Assembly: GCA_963522035.1 (NCBI GenBank)
Contig: CAUQYP010000091.1
Location: 1 to 15,709, forward strand
Reading direction: 5' to 3'
Source of the DNA: Noviherbaspirillum_A sp963522035
GTDB lineage: Bacteria > Pseudomonadota > Gammaproteobacteria > Burkholderiales > Burkholderiaceae_D
Length of the DNA stretch: 15,709 bases
Position 1 is the first letter of the stretch. Every line of letters begins with the position of its first letter. The translations under genes and the position numbers were made by a program. Below, piece by piece: positions 1 through 7,702 of this stretch. The notes beneath the pieces were generated by a model that saw nothing but the letters and a program-made list of their open reading frames with translations, made no database searches and was not told the origin of the DNA.

Positions 1-39
<39 letters not shown>

Positions 40-55
40 TGTCGCTGCGCGGAAC

Positions 56-93
56 AAGCGATATCGCTTACAGGCCGACTTGTGCAAGTCGGC
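56..93. other. Two adjacent palindromes downstream of the esterase gene
   Basis: Positions 56-69 form a perfect 14-nt palindrome (AAGCGATATCGCTT). Positions 74-93 form a perfect inverted repeat, GCCGACTTG / CAAGTCGGC, around TG. Both lie just past the stop codon of the minus-strand esterase gene, so they could act as a 3' end structure. Neither is followed by a T-run in that direction, so I do not call an intrinsic terminator. Confidence 0.45.
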
Positions 94-104
94 ACGAAAC
101 TGCT

Positions 105-776
105 TTAGCCCAGCACGCGCCGCAGCCAGGCGCCAATATCCTCCACCTCTTCCTGGCAGACCGAGTGCGGCATCTGGTACTCGTGCCATTCAACCTCGTA
201 GCCCAGCGACTTCAGCAAATCGCGCGTCTGCTCGGCCCGGATAATGGGTATGACCTGGTCGCCGCGGCCATGCGCGAGGAAAACAGGCGTGTCCTGGTTG
301 GCCGCATGCCGCTCGGCGGCAATGGTCGTGTGCAGCGGCACGTAGCCCGACAGGCACATCAGGCCAGCCAGTTTTTCAGCATGGCGCAGGCCGGTTTGCA
401 GCGTCATCGCGCAGCCCTGCGAGAAACCGGCCAGCACGATGCGTTCGGCCGGCACGCCGCGCGCCTTTTCCTGGGCGATCAGCTGTTCCACCATGGCTTG
501 CGACGCGCGCAGGCCTTTTTCATCTTCACGGCGTGAGATGTCGGCGCCGATGATGTCATACCAGGCCCGCATCACGTAGCCGTTGTTGACGGTCACCGGC
601 ATCGTCGGCGCATGCGGGAAAACGAAGCGGATGGCCGGCAGGCCGGTCAGGTCCAGTTCGCGCACGATGGGAACGAAGTCGTCGCCGCTGGCGCCAAGGC
701 CGTGGAGCCAGATCACGGAAGCAGTCGGGTTGGGGCCGGTGTCGACCTGTATGGTCTCGAGTGTCGAAGATGTCAT
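105..776 (-). CDS. Carboxylesterase / phospholipase of the alpha/beta hydrolase family
   Basis: This 223-residue protein matches the small serine carboxylesterases related to Pseudomonas fluorescens EstB and to acyl-protein thioesterases, which hydrolyse short-chain esters and lysophospholipids. The N-terminus carries IWLHGLGASGDDF (residues 22-34), the oxyanion-hole region. The nucleophile elbow is GFSQG with Ser119. The acid is probably Asp173 in HGRGDQVIP, and the base His204 in MPHSV. No signal peptide is visible, so it is probably cytoplasmic. The frame stays open upstream to an ATG at 854, but that would overlap the mog coding end by 68 nt. The ATG at 776 gives the normal family N-terminus and an 11-nt gap after mog, so I chose it, although the Shine-Dalgarno site is poor. 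It is probably the last gene of a yjgA-mog-esterase unit. The natural substrate cannot be read from the sequence. Confidence 0.92.
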   Translation of the reverse strand: MTSSTLETIQVDTGPNPTASVIWLHGLGASGDDFVPIVRELDLTGLPAIRFVFPHAPTMPVTVNNGYVMRAWYDIIGADISRREDEKGLRASQAMVEQLIAQEKARGVPAERIVLAGFSQGCAMTLQTGLRHAEKLAGLMCLSGYVPLHTTIAAERHAANQDTPVFLAHGRGDQVIPIIRAEQTRDLLKSLGYEVEWHEYQMPHSVCQEEVEDIGAWLRRVLG

Positions 777-786
777 GTGGAAAAGT

Positions 787-1395
787 TCAGGCAGTTTTGG
801 GACGAATGGCGGACTTGGGACGGAATACCTTGCAAACCGCGTCGTCGGTTTCAATATACGGGCCGCCGATCAGGTCGATGCAGTAGGGCACGGCGGCAAA
901 GATGCCGCCGACCATCTGCTTGCCGTCGGCGTCCTTCAGGCCTTCCAGCGTTTCGCGTATCGACTTCGGCTGGCCGGGCAGGTTGATGATCAGCGCCGCA
1001 TGGCCGTCAGTCTCGCGGATTACGGCCACCTGCCGCGACAGGATGGCGGTCGGCACGAAATGCAGGCTGATCTGCCGCATCTGCTCGCCGAACCCCGGCA
1101 TTTCCTTGGTGGCGACGGCCAGCGTGGCTTCCGGCGTCACGTCGCGCCGCGCCGGACCGGTGCCGCCGGTGGTGATCACCAGGTCGCAGCGCTGGCGGTC
1201 GACCAGCTCGGTCAATGCCGCCTCGATTGCCGGACGCTCGTCGGCGATCAGCCGGCTTTCCAGCTCGAACGGGCTGGTCAGCGCGGCCTTCAGCCAGTCG
1301 GTCAATGCGGGTATGCCCTGGTCCTGGTAGACGCCGCCCGATGCGCGGTCGGACACCGACACCAGGCCGATGCGTGCAGTGCGCTCAGTCGTCAT
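787..1395 (-). CDS. mog: Molybdopterin adenylyltransferase Mog
   Basis: Mog activates molybdopterin by adenylylation before molybdenum insertion during molybdenum-cofactor synthesis in the cytoplasm. The 202 residues match the usual length of about 195. The sequence shows the MoCF-binding fold: IGLVSVSDRASGG near the start (residues 9-21), TTGGTGPARRDVTPEAT at 75-91, the loop LINLPGQPKSI around 136-146, and the ending AAVPYCIDLIGG. The TTGGTG and RRDVTPEAT motifs bind the pterin and nucleotide in this family. The paralogue MoaB is similar, but the C-terminal region fits Mog better. A GAGGA Shine-Dalgarno site lies 5 nt before the ATG. The start overlaps the yjgA stop by 11 nt, which suggests translational coupling with that gene. 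Confidence 0.95.
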   Translation of the reverse strand: MTTERTARIGLVSVSDRASGGVYQDQGIPALTDWLKAALTSPFELESRLIADERPAIEAALTELVDRQRCDLVITTGGTGPARRDVTPEATLAVATKEMPGFGEQMRQISLHFVPTAILSRQVAVIRETDGHAALIINLPGQPKSIRETLEGLKDADGKQMVGGIFAAVPYCIDLIGGPYIETDDAVCKVFRPKSAIRPKTA

Positions 1396-1993
1396 CCTGA
1401 TCCTCGTCGTCGCTTGCGTTGTCCGCTGCGTCGTCTACGGCGGCCTTGGCCTTGCCGGCCTGCAGTTGCTTCAACGCCTGGAATATCTCGCGATAGGCCT
1501 TGGGCGGCCGGTCTTCCGCCTGCTCGCGGCGGGCATTGCGGATCATGGTGCGCATCTGCTGGACATCGAGCTCCGGGTACTGCGCACGCAGTTCGGTCAG
1601 TGCGCCGTCGTCGGCGATCAGCTTGTCGCGGCGGCGTTCCAGCGCATGCAGCGCCGCGGTTTCCGCCTTGGACGGCTGCTTCCAGCTGTCGATGGTCTTG
1701 CGGATCAGCGCGACTTCCTCATCTTCGAGCGTGCGCATCTTCTTGCCGACGTATTGCAGTTGCCGGCGGCGGCCTTCGTGGTCGGTGATCTGCTGGCATT
1801 CGAGGATGGCGTCGCGCACGTCTTCGGGCATCGGCACGCGCTTGACGCGTTCGCGCGGTTCGGCAATCAATTCGGCGCCGAGCTTCTGCAGCGCGGTCAT
1901 TTCGCGCTTGAGCTGGGACTTGGACGGGCGGTCGTATTCCTGTTCAAACTCGTTCGACTGGAATCCGGTATTGCCCCGGTTGGAGTTAGGCAT
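1385..1993 (-). CDS. yjgA: Ribosome-associated protein YjgA/DarP (DUF615)
   Basis: This 202-residue protein belongs to the YjgA family, renamed DarP in E. coli, which associates with the large ribosomal subunit and helps late 50S assembly. The hallmarks are the basic helical stretch SKSQLKREMTALQKLGAELI (about residues 24-43), VGKKMR (81-86) and MRTMIRNARREQAEDRPPKA (about 147-166). The tail after about residue 185 is unusually acidic, ending in SDDEDQDDD. The reading frame runs on upstream for some 1.4 kb through the antisense of pmbA with no family similarity. The start at 1993 (MPNSNRGNTGF) gives a normal length. An ATG eight codons upstream at 2017 is possible, and neither has a good Shine-Dalgarno. 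E. coli has the same divergent yjgA/pmbA pair. Confidence 0.93.
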   Translation of the reverse strand: MPNSNRGNTGFQSNEFEQEYDRPSKSQLKREMTALQKLGAELIAEPRERVKRVPMPEDVRDAILECQQITDHEGRRRQLQYVGKKMRTLEDEEVALIRKTIDSWKQPSKAETAALHALERRRDKLIADDGALTELRAQYPELDVQQMRTMIRNARREQAEDRPPKAYREIFQALKQLQAGKAKAAVDDAADNASDDEDQDDD

Positions 1994-2032
1994 GATAGGG
2001 AAGCGGCGGTAAGCCATTCGGTAAACGGCTGC

Positions 2033-2038
2033 TATGAT
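2033..2038 (+). promoter_or_regulatory. Candidate -10 element for pmbA
   Basis: TATGAT at 2033-2038 lies 31 nt before the pmbA ATG, in the 75-nt divergent gap with yjgA. The hexamer 17 nt upstream (TAAGCC) is a poor -35, so this is only half a promoter. Its complement (TATCAT, 2034-2039) could serve as the -10 for yjgA, so the two promoters may overlap face to face. Confidence 0.3.
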
Positions 2039-2068
2039 AACTCTTTTACACCGGCCCCTAAACCGCAT

Positions 2069-3433
2069 ATGAACGACACCTTGTTTATCCACAGCCAGGA
2101 CCAGTTGCGCGAACTTGCCCAGGACGTGCTGCGTTATGCCAAAGACATGGGCGCGTCCGACGCCGCCGTGCAGATCAGCGAAGGCAAGGGCCTGTCGGTG
2201 ACCGTTCGCCGCGGCAATGTGGAAACCATCGAGCAGAACAAGGACAAGGGCATCGCTGTCACTGTATATATGGGAGAAAACCGGGCGATTCGCCGCGGCA
2301 GCGCCAGCACTTCCGACTTTTCCCAGGCGTCGCTGAAGGCAACCGTCGAGGCTGCCTACAACATTGCGCGCTTCACCGCCGCCGACGACTGCGCCGGCCT
2401 GCCGGATGAAGACACGCTGGAGTTCGATCCGCAGGACCTGGCGCTGTGCACCCCGTGGTCCATCAACGCGGAAGAGGCGATCGTCCTTGCCAGTCGCGGC
2501 GAGGCGGCGGCGTTCGCGGTGGATGCGCGCATCACCAACAGCGAAGGCGCCAGCGTCCATGCGCAGCATTCGCATTTCGTCAGCGCCAACACGCGCGGCT
2601 TCATGGGCGGCTACCCGTATTCCCGCCATACGATTTCGGTGATGCCGATCGCCGGTCGCGGCAACAACATGCAGCGCGATGACTGGTATTCGTCGGCGCG
2701 CGACCCGAAGCTGCTGGCCGAGCCGGAAGCCATCGGCCGTTATGCCGCCGAACGGGCGCTTGCCCGGCTCAACGCCAGGAAGCTCGATACCCGCAAGTGC
2801 CCGGTGCTGTTCGAGGCGCCGCTGGCGACCGGCCTGCTGGGCGCCTTCGTCCAGGCCATCTCCGGCGGCGCGCTGTATCGCAAGTCGACCTTCCTGAACG
2901 ACTCGGTCGGCACCCAGGTGTTCGGCGAGCATGTGCAGATCGTCGAGGAGCCGCATGTGAAGGGCGCGGTCGGCTCGGCGCCGTTCGACGAGGAAGGCGT
3001 GAAAACCGCACGCCGGGACGTGGTGCGCGACGGCGTGGTGCAGGGCTATTTCCTGTCGACCTATTCGGCCCGCAAGCTGGGCCTGAAAACCACCGGCAAT
3101 GCCGGCGGCGCGCATAACCTGACGATCACGTCCAAGCTGACCGACGCCGGCGACGACTTTGCCGGCATGCTGCGGAAAATGGGCACGGGCCTGCTGGTCA
3201 CCGAACTGATGGGGCAGGGCGTCAACTATGTGACCGGCGACTATTCGCGCGGCGCCTCCGGTTACTGGGTCGAAAACGGCGTGATCCAGTTTCCGGTCGA
3301 GGAAATTACCATCGCCGGCAACATGAAATCCATGTTCCGGCAAATCGTCGGCATCGGCACCGATACGCTGGTGCGCGGTAGCCGGCGCACCGGTTCGATC
3401 CTGATCGAAAATATGACGGTTGCCGGCAGCTGA
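2069..3433 (+). CDS. pmbA: Metalloprotease PmbA/TldE subunit
   Basis: PmbA (TldE) pairs with TldD to form a heteromeric zinc protease that processes modified peptides such as microcin B17 and degrades unfolded peptides in the cytoplasm. In the E. coli complex the zinc site is on TldD, and PmbA is the non-metal partner. The 454-residue length is typical. Visible family features are the N-terminal AKDMGASDAAVQISEGKGLS (residues 25-44), the VRRGNVETIEQNKDKGIAVTVY segment (47-67), and the conserved C-terminal block with GQGVNYVTGDYSRGASGYWV followed by VEEITIAGNM. I see no HExxH motif, as expected. The ATG at 2069 begins the family-like N-terminus, and there is no strong Shine-Dalgarno. It is transcribed divergently from yjgA. 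No tldD is in this window. Confidence 0.96.
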   Translation: MNDTLFIHSQDQLRELAQDVLRYAKDMGASDAAVQISEGKGLSVTVRRGNVETIEQNKDKGIAVTVYMGENRAIRRGSASTSDFSQASLKATVEAAYNIARFTAADDCAGLPDEDTLEFDPQDLALCTPWSINAEEAIVLASRGEAAAFAVDARITNSEGASVHAQHSHFVSANTRGFMGGYPYSRHTISVMPIAGRGNNMQRDDWYSSARDPKLLAEPEAIGRYAAERALARLNARKLDTRKCPVLFEAPLATGLLGAFVQAISGGALYRKSTFLNDSVGTQVFGEHVQIVEEPHVKGAVGSAPFDEEGVKTARRDVVRDGVVQGYFLSTYSARKLGLKTTGNAGGAHNLTITSKLTDAGDDFAGMLRKMGTGLLVTELMGQGVNYVTGDYSRGASGYWVENGVIQFPVEEITIAGNMKSMFRQIVGIGTDTLVRGSRRTGSILIENMTVAGS

Positions 3434-3477
3434 TTTAAATCCTTTACGCAATTGTTCGTCGCAGCAACCAATTCCTG

Positions 3478-3506
3478 TTGCGGCCCGGCGTTGCCACCCC
3501 TACAAT
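3478..3506 (+). promoter_or_regulatory. Sigma70-like promoter for the first dctP gene
   Basis: TTGCGG (3478-3483) and TACAAT (3501-3506) are separated by exactly 17 nt, predicting a transcript start near 3513. It lies in the 169-nt gap between pmbA and dctP, about 97 nt before the dctP start codon. I see no clear terminator for pmbA in the same gap, so some read-through is possible. Confidence 0.55.
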
Positions 3507-3508
3507 CT

Positions 3509-3530
3509 GCACGCTGCTCGAGTAGCGTGC
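3509..3530 (+). other. Inverted repeat at the predicted dctP transcript start
   Basis: GCACGCT (3509-3515) and AGCGTGC (3524-3530) pair perfectly across an 8-nt loop containing CTCGAG. The dyad starts three bases after the predicted -10. It could be an operator for a dimeric repressor or a 5' stem that stabilises the transcript. The sequence alone does not decide. Confidence 0.4.
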
Positions 3531-3602
3531 CTCCCGGCGCTTCGCCCCGATAATCGCTGCAAGACGACCGAAACCTGATAAACCACTGGAGATGACATTA
3601 TT

Positions 3603-4682
3603 ATGGAACGACGTTCCTTTCTTAAAAAAGCAGCGGTAGGCGCTTCTGTCGGCGCGATCGCCGCACCGGCGCTGGCGCAGTCGCAGCCGACCGTCAACTG
3701 GCGCCTGGCGTCGAGTTTCCCGAAATCGCTGGATGTCATCTTTGGCGCCTCCGAGCGCATGTCCAAGCGCGTCGCCGAACTGACTGGCGGCAAATTCAAC
3801 ATCCGCCCGTTCGCCGCTGGTGAAATCGTCCCGGCGCTGCAGGTGGTGGACGCGGTCCAGGCCGGCACGGTCGAAATGGGCCACAGCGCCGGTTATTACT
3901 ACTTCGGCAAGGACCCGGCATTCTGCTTCGACACCGCAGTGCCTTTCGGCCTGACCTCGCGCCAGCAGACTTCGTGGTTCGAATTCGGCGGCGGCAAGGA
4001 ACTGATGCGCGAGTTCTACAAGGAATACGGCATCCTGAACTTCATGGGCGGCAACACCGGCACCCAGATGGGCGGCTGGTTCCGCAAGGAGATCAAGACG
4101 GTCAAGGACCTCGACGGCCTGAAGATGCGCATCAGCGGCCTGGCTGGCCGCGTCATGCAGCGCATGGGCGTGGTGCCGCAGCAGATCGGCGGCGGCGACA
4201 TCTACCCGGCGCTGGAAAAGGGCACGATCGATGCAGCGGAATGGGTCGGTCCCTACGACGATGAAAAGCTCGGCTTTTCGCGCGTTGCGCCGTTCTACTA
4301 CGCACCAGGCTGGTGGGAAGCGAGCGCACAGCTCAATTTCATGGTCGGGATCAAGGAATGGGAAAAGCTTCCGAAGGAATATCAGGCAGCATTCGAAGTG
4401 GCGAGCCACGAAGCCCACGTGTTCATGCAGGCGGACTTCGACGCGCGTAATCCGCAAGCGCTGGCGCGCCTGCTGAAGGGCGGCACCAAGCTGCGCACCT
4501 TCTCGAAGGACATCATGGAGGCGTCGTACAAGGCCGCGACCGAAGTGATGGAAGAGGAAGCGGCGAAAAACGCCAAGTTCAAGAAGATCTACGAGCCATG
4601 GAAGCAATTCCGCCAGAACCAGAACCAGTGGTACTCGGTGTCGGAACTGCCGATCGCCAGCTTCCTGGTGAGCCGCAAGTAA
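3603..4682 (+). CDS. dctP: TRAP transporter substrate-binding protein DctP, copy 1
   Basis: This is a 359-residue periplasmic receptor of a tripartite (TRAP) transporter, which delivers a carboxylate to the DctQM membrane subunits for sodium-driven uptake. The N-terminus RRSFLKK plus a hydrophobic stretch ending APALA-QS (cut after about residue 25) looks like a Tat signal peptide. The body resembles the TakP/lactate-binding branch: Arg176 in LKMRI corresponds to the TRAP-family arginine that binds the substrate carboxylate. Gln155 (GTQMGGW), Glu213 and Trp214 (AAEWVGPYDD) match the residues that hold a cation beside the ligand in that branch. A 2-oxoacid or hydroxyacid is therefore the likely ligand, but this is inference. 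GGAG at 3588-3591 is the Shine-Dalgarno. A close paralogue follows. dctQM lies nearby on the opposite strand. Confidence 0.93.
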   Translation: MERRSFLKKAAVGASVGAIAAPALAQSQPTVNWRLASSFPKSLDVIFGASERMSKRVAELTGGKFNIRPFAAGEIVPALQVVDAVQAGTVEMGHSAGYYYFGKDPAFCFDTAVPFGLTSRQQTSWFEFGGGKELMREFYKEYGILNFMGGNTGTQMGGWFRKEIKTVKDLDGLKMRISGLAGRVMQRMGVVPQQIGGGDIYPALEKGTIDAAEWVGPYDDEKLGFSRVAPFYYAPGWWEASAQLNFMVGIKEWEKLPKEYQAAFEVASHEAHVFMQADFDARNPQALARLLKGGTKLRTFSKDIMEASYKAATEVMEEEAAKNAKFKKIYEPWKQFRQNQNQWYSVSELPIASFLVSRK

Positions 4683-4750
4683 ATTGTAGTCCGAAGTAAT
4701 AGCCCGGTTGCGGACCGGCATAGTCGCCGGCCCGTATACCAGTTCAGAAG

Positions 4751-4783
4751 CCCGTAGCACGCAAGTACTACGGGTGTTTTTTT
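4751..4783 (+). terminator. Intrinsic terminator between the two dctP copies
   Basis: CCCGTAG (4751-4757) pairs perfectly with CTACGGG (4768-4774). Past one C/A mismatch the stem continues as AC/GT and closes on a GCAA tetraloop. A run of seven T follows at 4777-4783. It lies 68 nt after the dctP copy 1 stop and 70 nt before the copy 2 start, so it should reduce or separate expression of the second copy. Confidence 0.8.
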
Positions 4784-4853
4784 CAGCGTAGCAAGCGCAT
4801 CAAAGGAGCAGAAGCACAGTCAGCAGCATTCACCACCCACCCAAGGAGAAAGT

Positions 4854-5942
4854 ATGGAACGTCGTTCCTTCATCCGCACGGCCAGCGCCGGCGCACTTGC
4901 CGGTAGCCTAGGCGTCATCGCATCCCCCGCTATTGCCCAGTCCCTGCCCGCCATCAACTGGCGTCTCGCCTCCAGCTTCCCCAAGTCCCTCGACACGATA
5001 TATGGCGCATCCGAAACGCTGACCAGGCGGGTTGCCGCGCTGACCGGCGGCAGGTTCGCGATCCGCGCCTTCCCCGGCGGCGAAATCGTGCCTGCGTTGC
5101 AGGTCGCCGACGCGGTACAGGCCGGCACGGTCGAGATGGGCCATTCGGCGTCCTACTACTATTTCGGCAAGGACCCGGCGTTTGCCTTCGACTGCGCAGT
5201 GCCGTTTGGCTTGAACTCGCGCCAGCAGACGGCCTGGTTCGACCAGGGCGGCGGGCGCGAACTGCTGCGCGAATTCTTCCGCGAATACAACATCGTCAAT
5301 TTCATGGGCGGCAATACCGGCACCCAGATGGGCGGCTGGTTTCGCAAGGAAATCAAGAATGTGGAAGACCTGAGCGGCCTGAAGATGCGCATCGGCGGCT
5401 TTGCGGGAAGGGTGATGCAGCGCCTCGGCCTGGTGCCGCAGCAGCTTGCCGGCGGCGACATCTACCCGGCGCTGGAGAAAGGGACGATAGACGCGGCCGA
5501 GTGGATAGGACCGTACGACGATGAAAAGCTCGGCTTTTCCCGGGTTGCGCCGTATTACTACGCCCCCGGCTGGTGGGAAGCCGGTCCGCAGTTGTCCTTC
5601 TATGTCAATGCGAAGGAATGGGAGAAGCTGCCAAAGGAATACCAGGCGGCATTCGAGACTGCGACCTACGAGGCGCACGTGGTGATGCAGGCGCAGTACG
5701 ACGCCCGCAACCCGGGTGCGCTGGCGCGGCTGCTGAAGGGCGGCACCAAGCTGCGCAGCTTCTCCAGGCCGGTGATGGACGCCTGCTACAAGGCGGCGCA
5801 GGAAGTGATGGAAGAGGAAGCGGCCAAGAACGCAAAGTTCAGGAAAATCCATGAGCCATGGAAGCGCTTTCGCCAGGACCAAAACCAGTGGTTCTCGGTA
5901 GCGGAAGGTCCGTTGCAGAATTACATGGGCAGCATGCGGTAG
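4854..5942 (+). CDS. dctP: TRAP transporter substrate-binding protein DctP, copy 2
   Basis: This 362-residue paralogue of the preceding receptor agrees at roughly three quarters of positions by eye, from the ASSFPKSLD segment to the C-terminus. It has its own Tat-like signal (RRSFIRT, then a hydrophobic run ending SPAIA-QS, cut after about residue 28). The ligand residues are retained: Gln158, Arg179, Glu216 and Trp217. Differences cluster in the signal peptide, around AFDCAVPFGLNSRQQTAWFD, and at the C-terminus. The ligand is thus probably of the same class but may differ in size or affinity. A strong AAGGAG Shine-Dalgarno sits 5 nt before the ATG, better than that of copy 1. A terminator precedes it and I found no convincing promoter of its own, so expression may depend on read-through. 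It converges with dctM. Confidence 0.92.
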   Translation: MERRSFIRTASAGALAGSLGVIASPAIAQSLPAINWRLASSFPKSLDTIYGASETLTRRVAALTGGRFAIRAFPGGEIVPALQVADAVQAGTVEMGHSASYYYFGKDPAFAFDCAVPFGLNSRQQTAWFDQGGGRELLREFFREYNIVNFMGGNTGTQMGGWFRKEIKNVEDLSGLKMRIGGFAGRVMQRLGLVPQQLAGGDIYPALEKGTIDAAEWIGPYDDEKLGFSRVAPYYYAPGWWEAGPQLSFYVNAKEWEKLPKEYQAAFETATYEAHVVMQAQYDARNPGALARLLKGGTKLRSFSRPVMDACYKAAQEVMEEEAAKNAKFRKIHEPWKRFRQDQNQWFSVAEGPLQNYMGSMR

Positions 5943-5977
5943 GTGCGGCAGGAGCGGGCTTCGACAGCGTCGAGGCC

Positions 5978-6014
5978 GTAAAAAAACCCCGTGGCTTCCA
6001 CGGGGTTTTTTACG
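5978..6014. terminator. Bidirectional terminator between dctP copy 2 and dctM
   Basis: CCCCGTGG (5987-5994) and CCACGGGG (5998-6005) form a perfect 8-bp GC-rich stem with a CTT loop. It is flanked by seven A on the left and six T on the right, which also pair. Outside one bulged A, CGT/ACG extend the stem. The A/T flanks give a T-run on both strands, so it can end transcription of dctP from the left and dctM from the right. The two genes converge with only 83 nt between their stops. Confidence 0.9.
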
Positions 6015-6025
6015 CTTTCAGGCGC

Positions 6026-7702
6026 CTACTTGCTGTCGCTTGGCGTTGAGAAGTTCAGCTGCGGTGTTTCATCGGCCGGCGCGCTGAAGTCCGGCATGGG
6101 CGGCTGTTCCTGCGACGTATCGGCCGGCGTCGGAATATCGATCCGCAGCTCCAGTTTCTCCTTCATGTCCGCCCGCTTTTCTACCGACACAAGTTGCGGG
6201 AAAGCGATGATCAGCGAAACCATGACGACCTGTATCAGCACGAAAGGCACCGACCCCCAGTAGATGTCGGAGGTCTTGACCTCCTTGGGCGCCACGGATC
6301 GCAGGTAGAACAGCGCGAAGCCGAAAGGCGGGTGCATGAATGAAGTCTGCATGTTCACGCCGAGCAGCACGCCGAACCAGATCAGGTCGATGCCCATCTT
6401 CTCGGCAACCGGGCCGACCAGCGGCACCAGGATGAAGGCCAGCTCGAAGAAGTCGAGGAAGAAGGCAAGGAAGAAGAACAGCAGGTTGACGACGATCAGG
6501 AAGCCCATCGTGCCGCCCGGCAGCGATGTCAGCAGGTGTTCGACCCAGAGGTCGCCGTTGACGGCCCGGAACACTAGCGAGAACACGCTGGAGCCGATCA
6601 GGATGAAAATCACGAAGGCGGACAGCCGCGTGGTCGAGTTCATCGCCTGCTTCATCAGGCTCCAGCTGAGCCGGCGGTTGAGAATGGCCAGTATCAGTGC
6701 GCCGAGTGCGCCCATGCCGCCGCCTTCGGTCGGCGTTGCGATGCCGACGAAGATGGTGCCCAACACCAGGAAGATCAACGCCAGCGGCGGGATCAGCACG
6801 AACACGACCCGTTCCGCCAGCTTCGACAGGATGTTCAAACCGAGCTTGCGGCTGATCACCGCGAACAGGAAGCAGACCGCGGTCGCAAGCGACGCGCCAT
6901 AGATCATCACTTCGTCGAACGGCTTGTTCGGATGACGGACGCCGTACCATTGGCCGAACAGGTAGGTAATGCCAACGGCAACGAGCAGCAGCACCCCGAG
7001 CGAACGCACGCCGCTGTCGCCGTTCGGTTGCCGCAGGTTGCGGGCTTCGAGCGGCAATGCCGGCGCTGCGGCTGGTCGGAATATCGATACGGCCATCACG
7101 TAACCGGCGTACATCGCCGTGAGCATCAACCCGGGAAGGAAAGCTGCTTTGTACATGTCGCCGACCGAGCGGCCAAGCTGGTCGGCCATCACGATCAGGA
7201 CCAGCGAAGGCGGAATGATCTGCGCCAGCGTGCCCGAGGCGGCAATCACGCCGGTCGCCAGCCGCTTGTCGTAGCCGTAGCGCAGCATGACCGGCAGCGA
7301 GATCAGTCCCATGGAAATCACCGACGCGGCGACCACCCCGGTTGTGGCGGCCAGCAGGGCGCCGACGAAAATGACAGCGTAGGCAACGCCGCCGCGAATA
7401 GGTCCGAACAATTGGCCGATGGTGTCCAGCAAGTCTTCCGCCATGCCGGAGCGTTCGAGGATCAGGCCCATGAAGGTGAAGAAGGGGATGGCCAGCAAGG
7501 TGTCGTTGGCCATGATGCCGAACAGCCGGTTCGGCAGCGCCTGCAACAATTCAGGGCGCAGCAGGCCCAGTTCGATGCCGATCAGCCCGAAAAACAGGCC
7601 GTTGGCGGCCAGCGCGAACGCAACCGGAAAACCGGAAAGCAGGAATACCACCAGTGCGCCGAACATGATCGGCGCCATGTTGGCAATAAGGAAGGCGCTC
7701 AT
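6026..7702 (-). CDS. dctM: TRAP transporter large permease DctM
   Basis: DctM is the large inner-membrane subunit that moves substrate with sodium ions, using ligand supplied by DctP. This is the long form: 558 residues against about 430 for the classical protein. It has a spacer with extra hydrophobic segments around residues 205-300 and a hydrophilic, proline-rich tail after about residue 505. Family motifs are clear: SGTLAQIIPPS at 156-166, GIATPTEGGGMGALGAL at 320-336, and LLGVNMQTSFMHPPFGFALF at 446-465. The N-terminus (MSAFLIANMAPIMFGALVVF) starts directly with a membrane helix. The start overlaps the dctQ stop by 4 nt (ATGA), indicating translational coupling. The long form typically goes with TakP-like receptors, matching the two dctP copies found head-on across the terminator. 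Confidence 0.95.
   Translation of the reverse strand: MSAFLIANMAPIMFGALVVFLLSGFPVAFALAANGLFFGLIGIELGLLRPELLQALPNRLFGIMANDTLLAIPFFTFMGLILERSGMAEDLLDTIGQLFGPIRGGVAYAVIFVGALLAATTGVVAASVISMGLISLPVMLRYGYDKRLATGVIAASGTLAQIIPPSLVLIVMADQLGRSVGDMYKAAFLPGLMLTAMYAGYVMAVSIFRPAAAPALPLEARNLRQPNGDSGVRSLGVLLLVAVGITYLFGQWYGVRHPNKPFDEVMIYGASLATAVCFLFAVISRKLGLNILSKLAERVVFVLIPPLALIFLVLGTIFVGIATPTEGGGMGALGALILAILNRRLSWSLMKQAMNSTTRLSAFVIFILIGSSVFSLVFRAVNGDLWVEHLLTSLPGGTMGFLIVVNLLFFFLAFFLDFFELAFILVPLVGPVAEKMGIDLIWFGVLLGVNMQTSFMHPPFGFALFYLRSVAPKEVKTSDIYWGSVPFVLIQVVMVSLIIAFPQLVSVEKRADMKEKLELRIDIPTPADTSQEQPPMPDFSAPADETPQLNFSTPSDSK

Noticed and set aside
583..1788. 401-codon plus-strand frame opposite the esterase, mog and yjgA genes
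   Set aside because: It runs antisense across three recognisable genes and has a low-complexity Arg/Ala/Gly-rich translation.
1994..3451. Long minus-strand open frame extending yjgA upstream across pmbA
   Set aside because: It is the antisense of pmbA in a GC-rich genome. The family-like sequence begins only at the ATG at 1993, and the extension resembles no protein I know.
3461..3484. Possible pmbA terminator hairpin (GCAGCAAC / GTTGCGGC)
   Set aside because: The stem has a mismatch, no T-run follows, and it overlaps the -35 of a well-spaced promoter.
3444..5882. Long minus-strand open frames (3444-4760 and 4908-5882) opposite both dctP genes
   Set aside because: They are shadows of the well-supported plus-strand dctP genes. 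Their resemblance to each other simply mirrors the paralogy of dctP.
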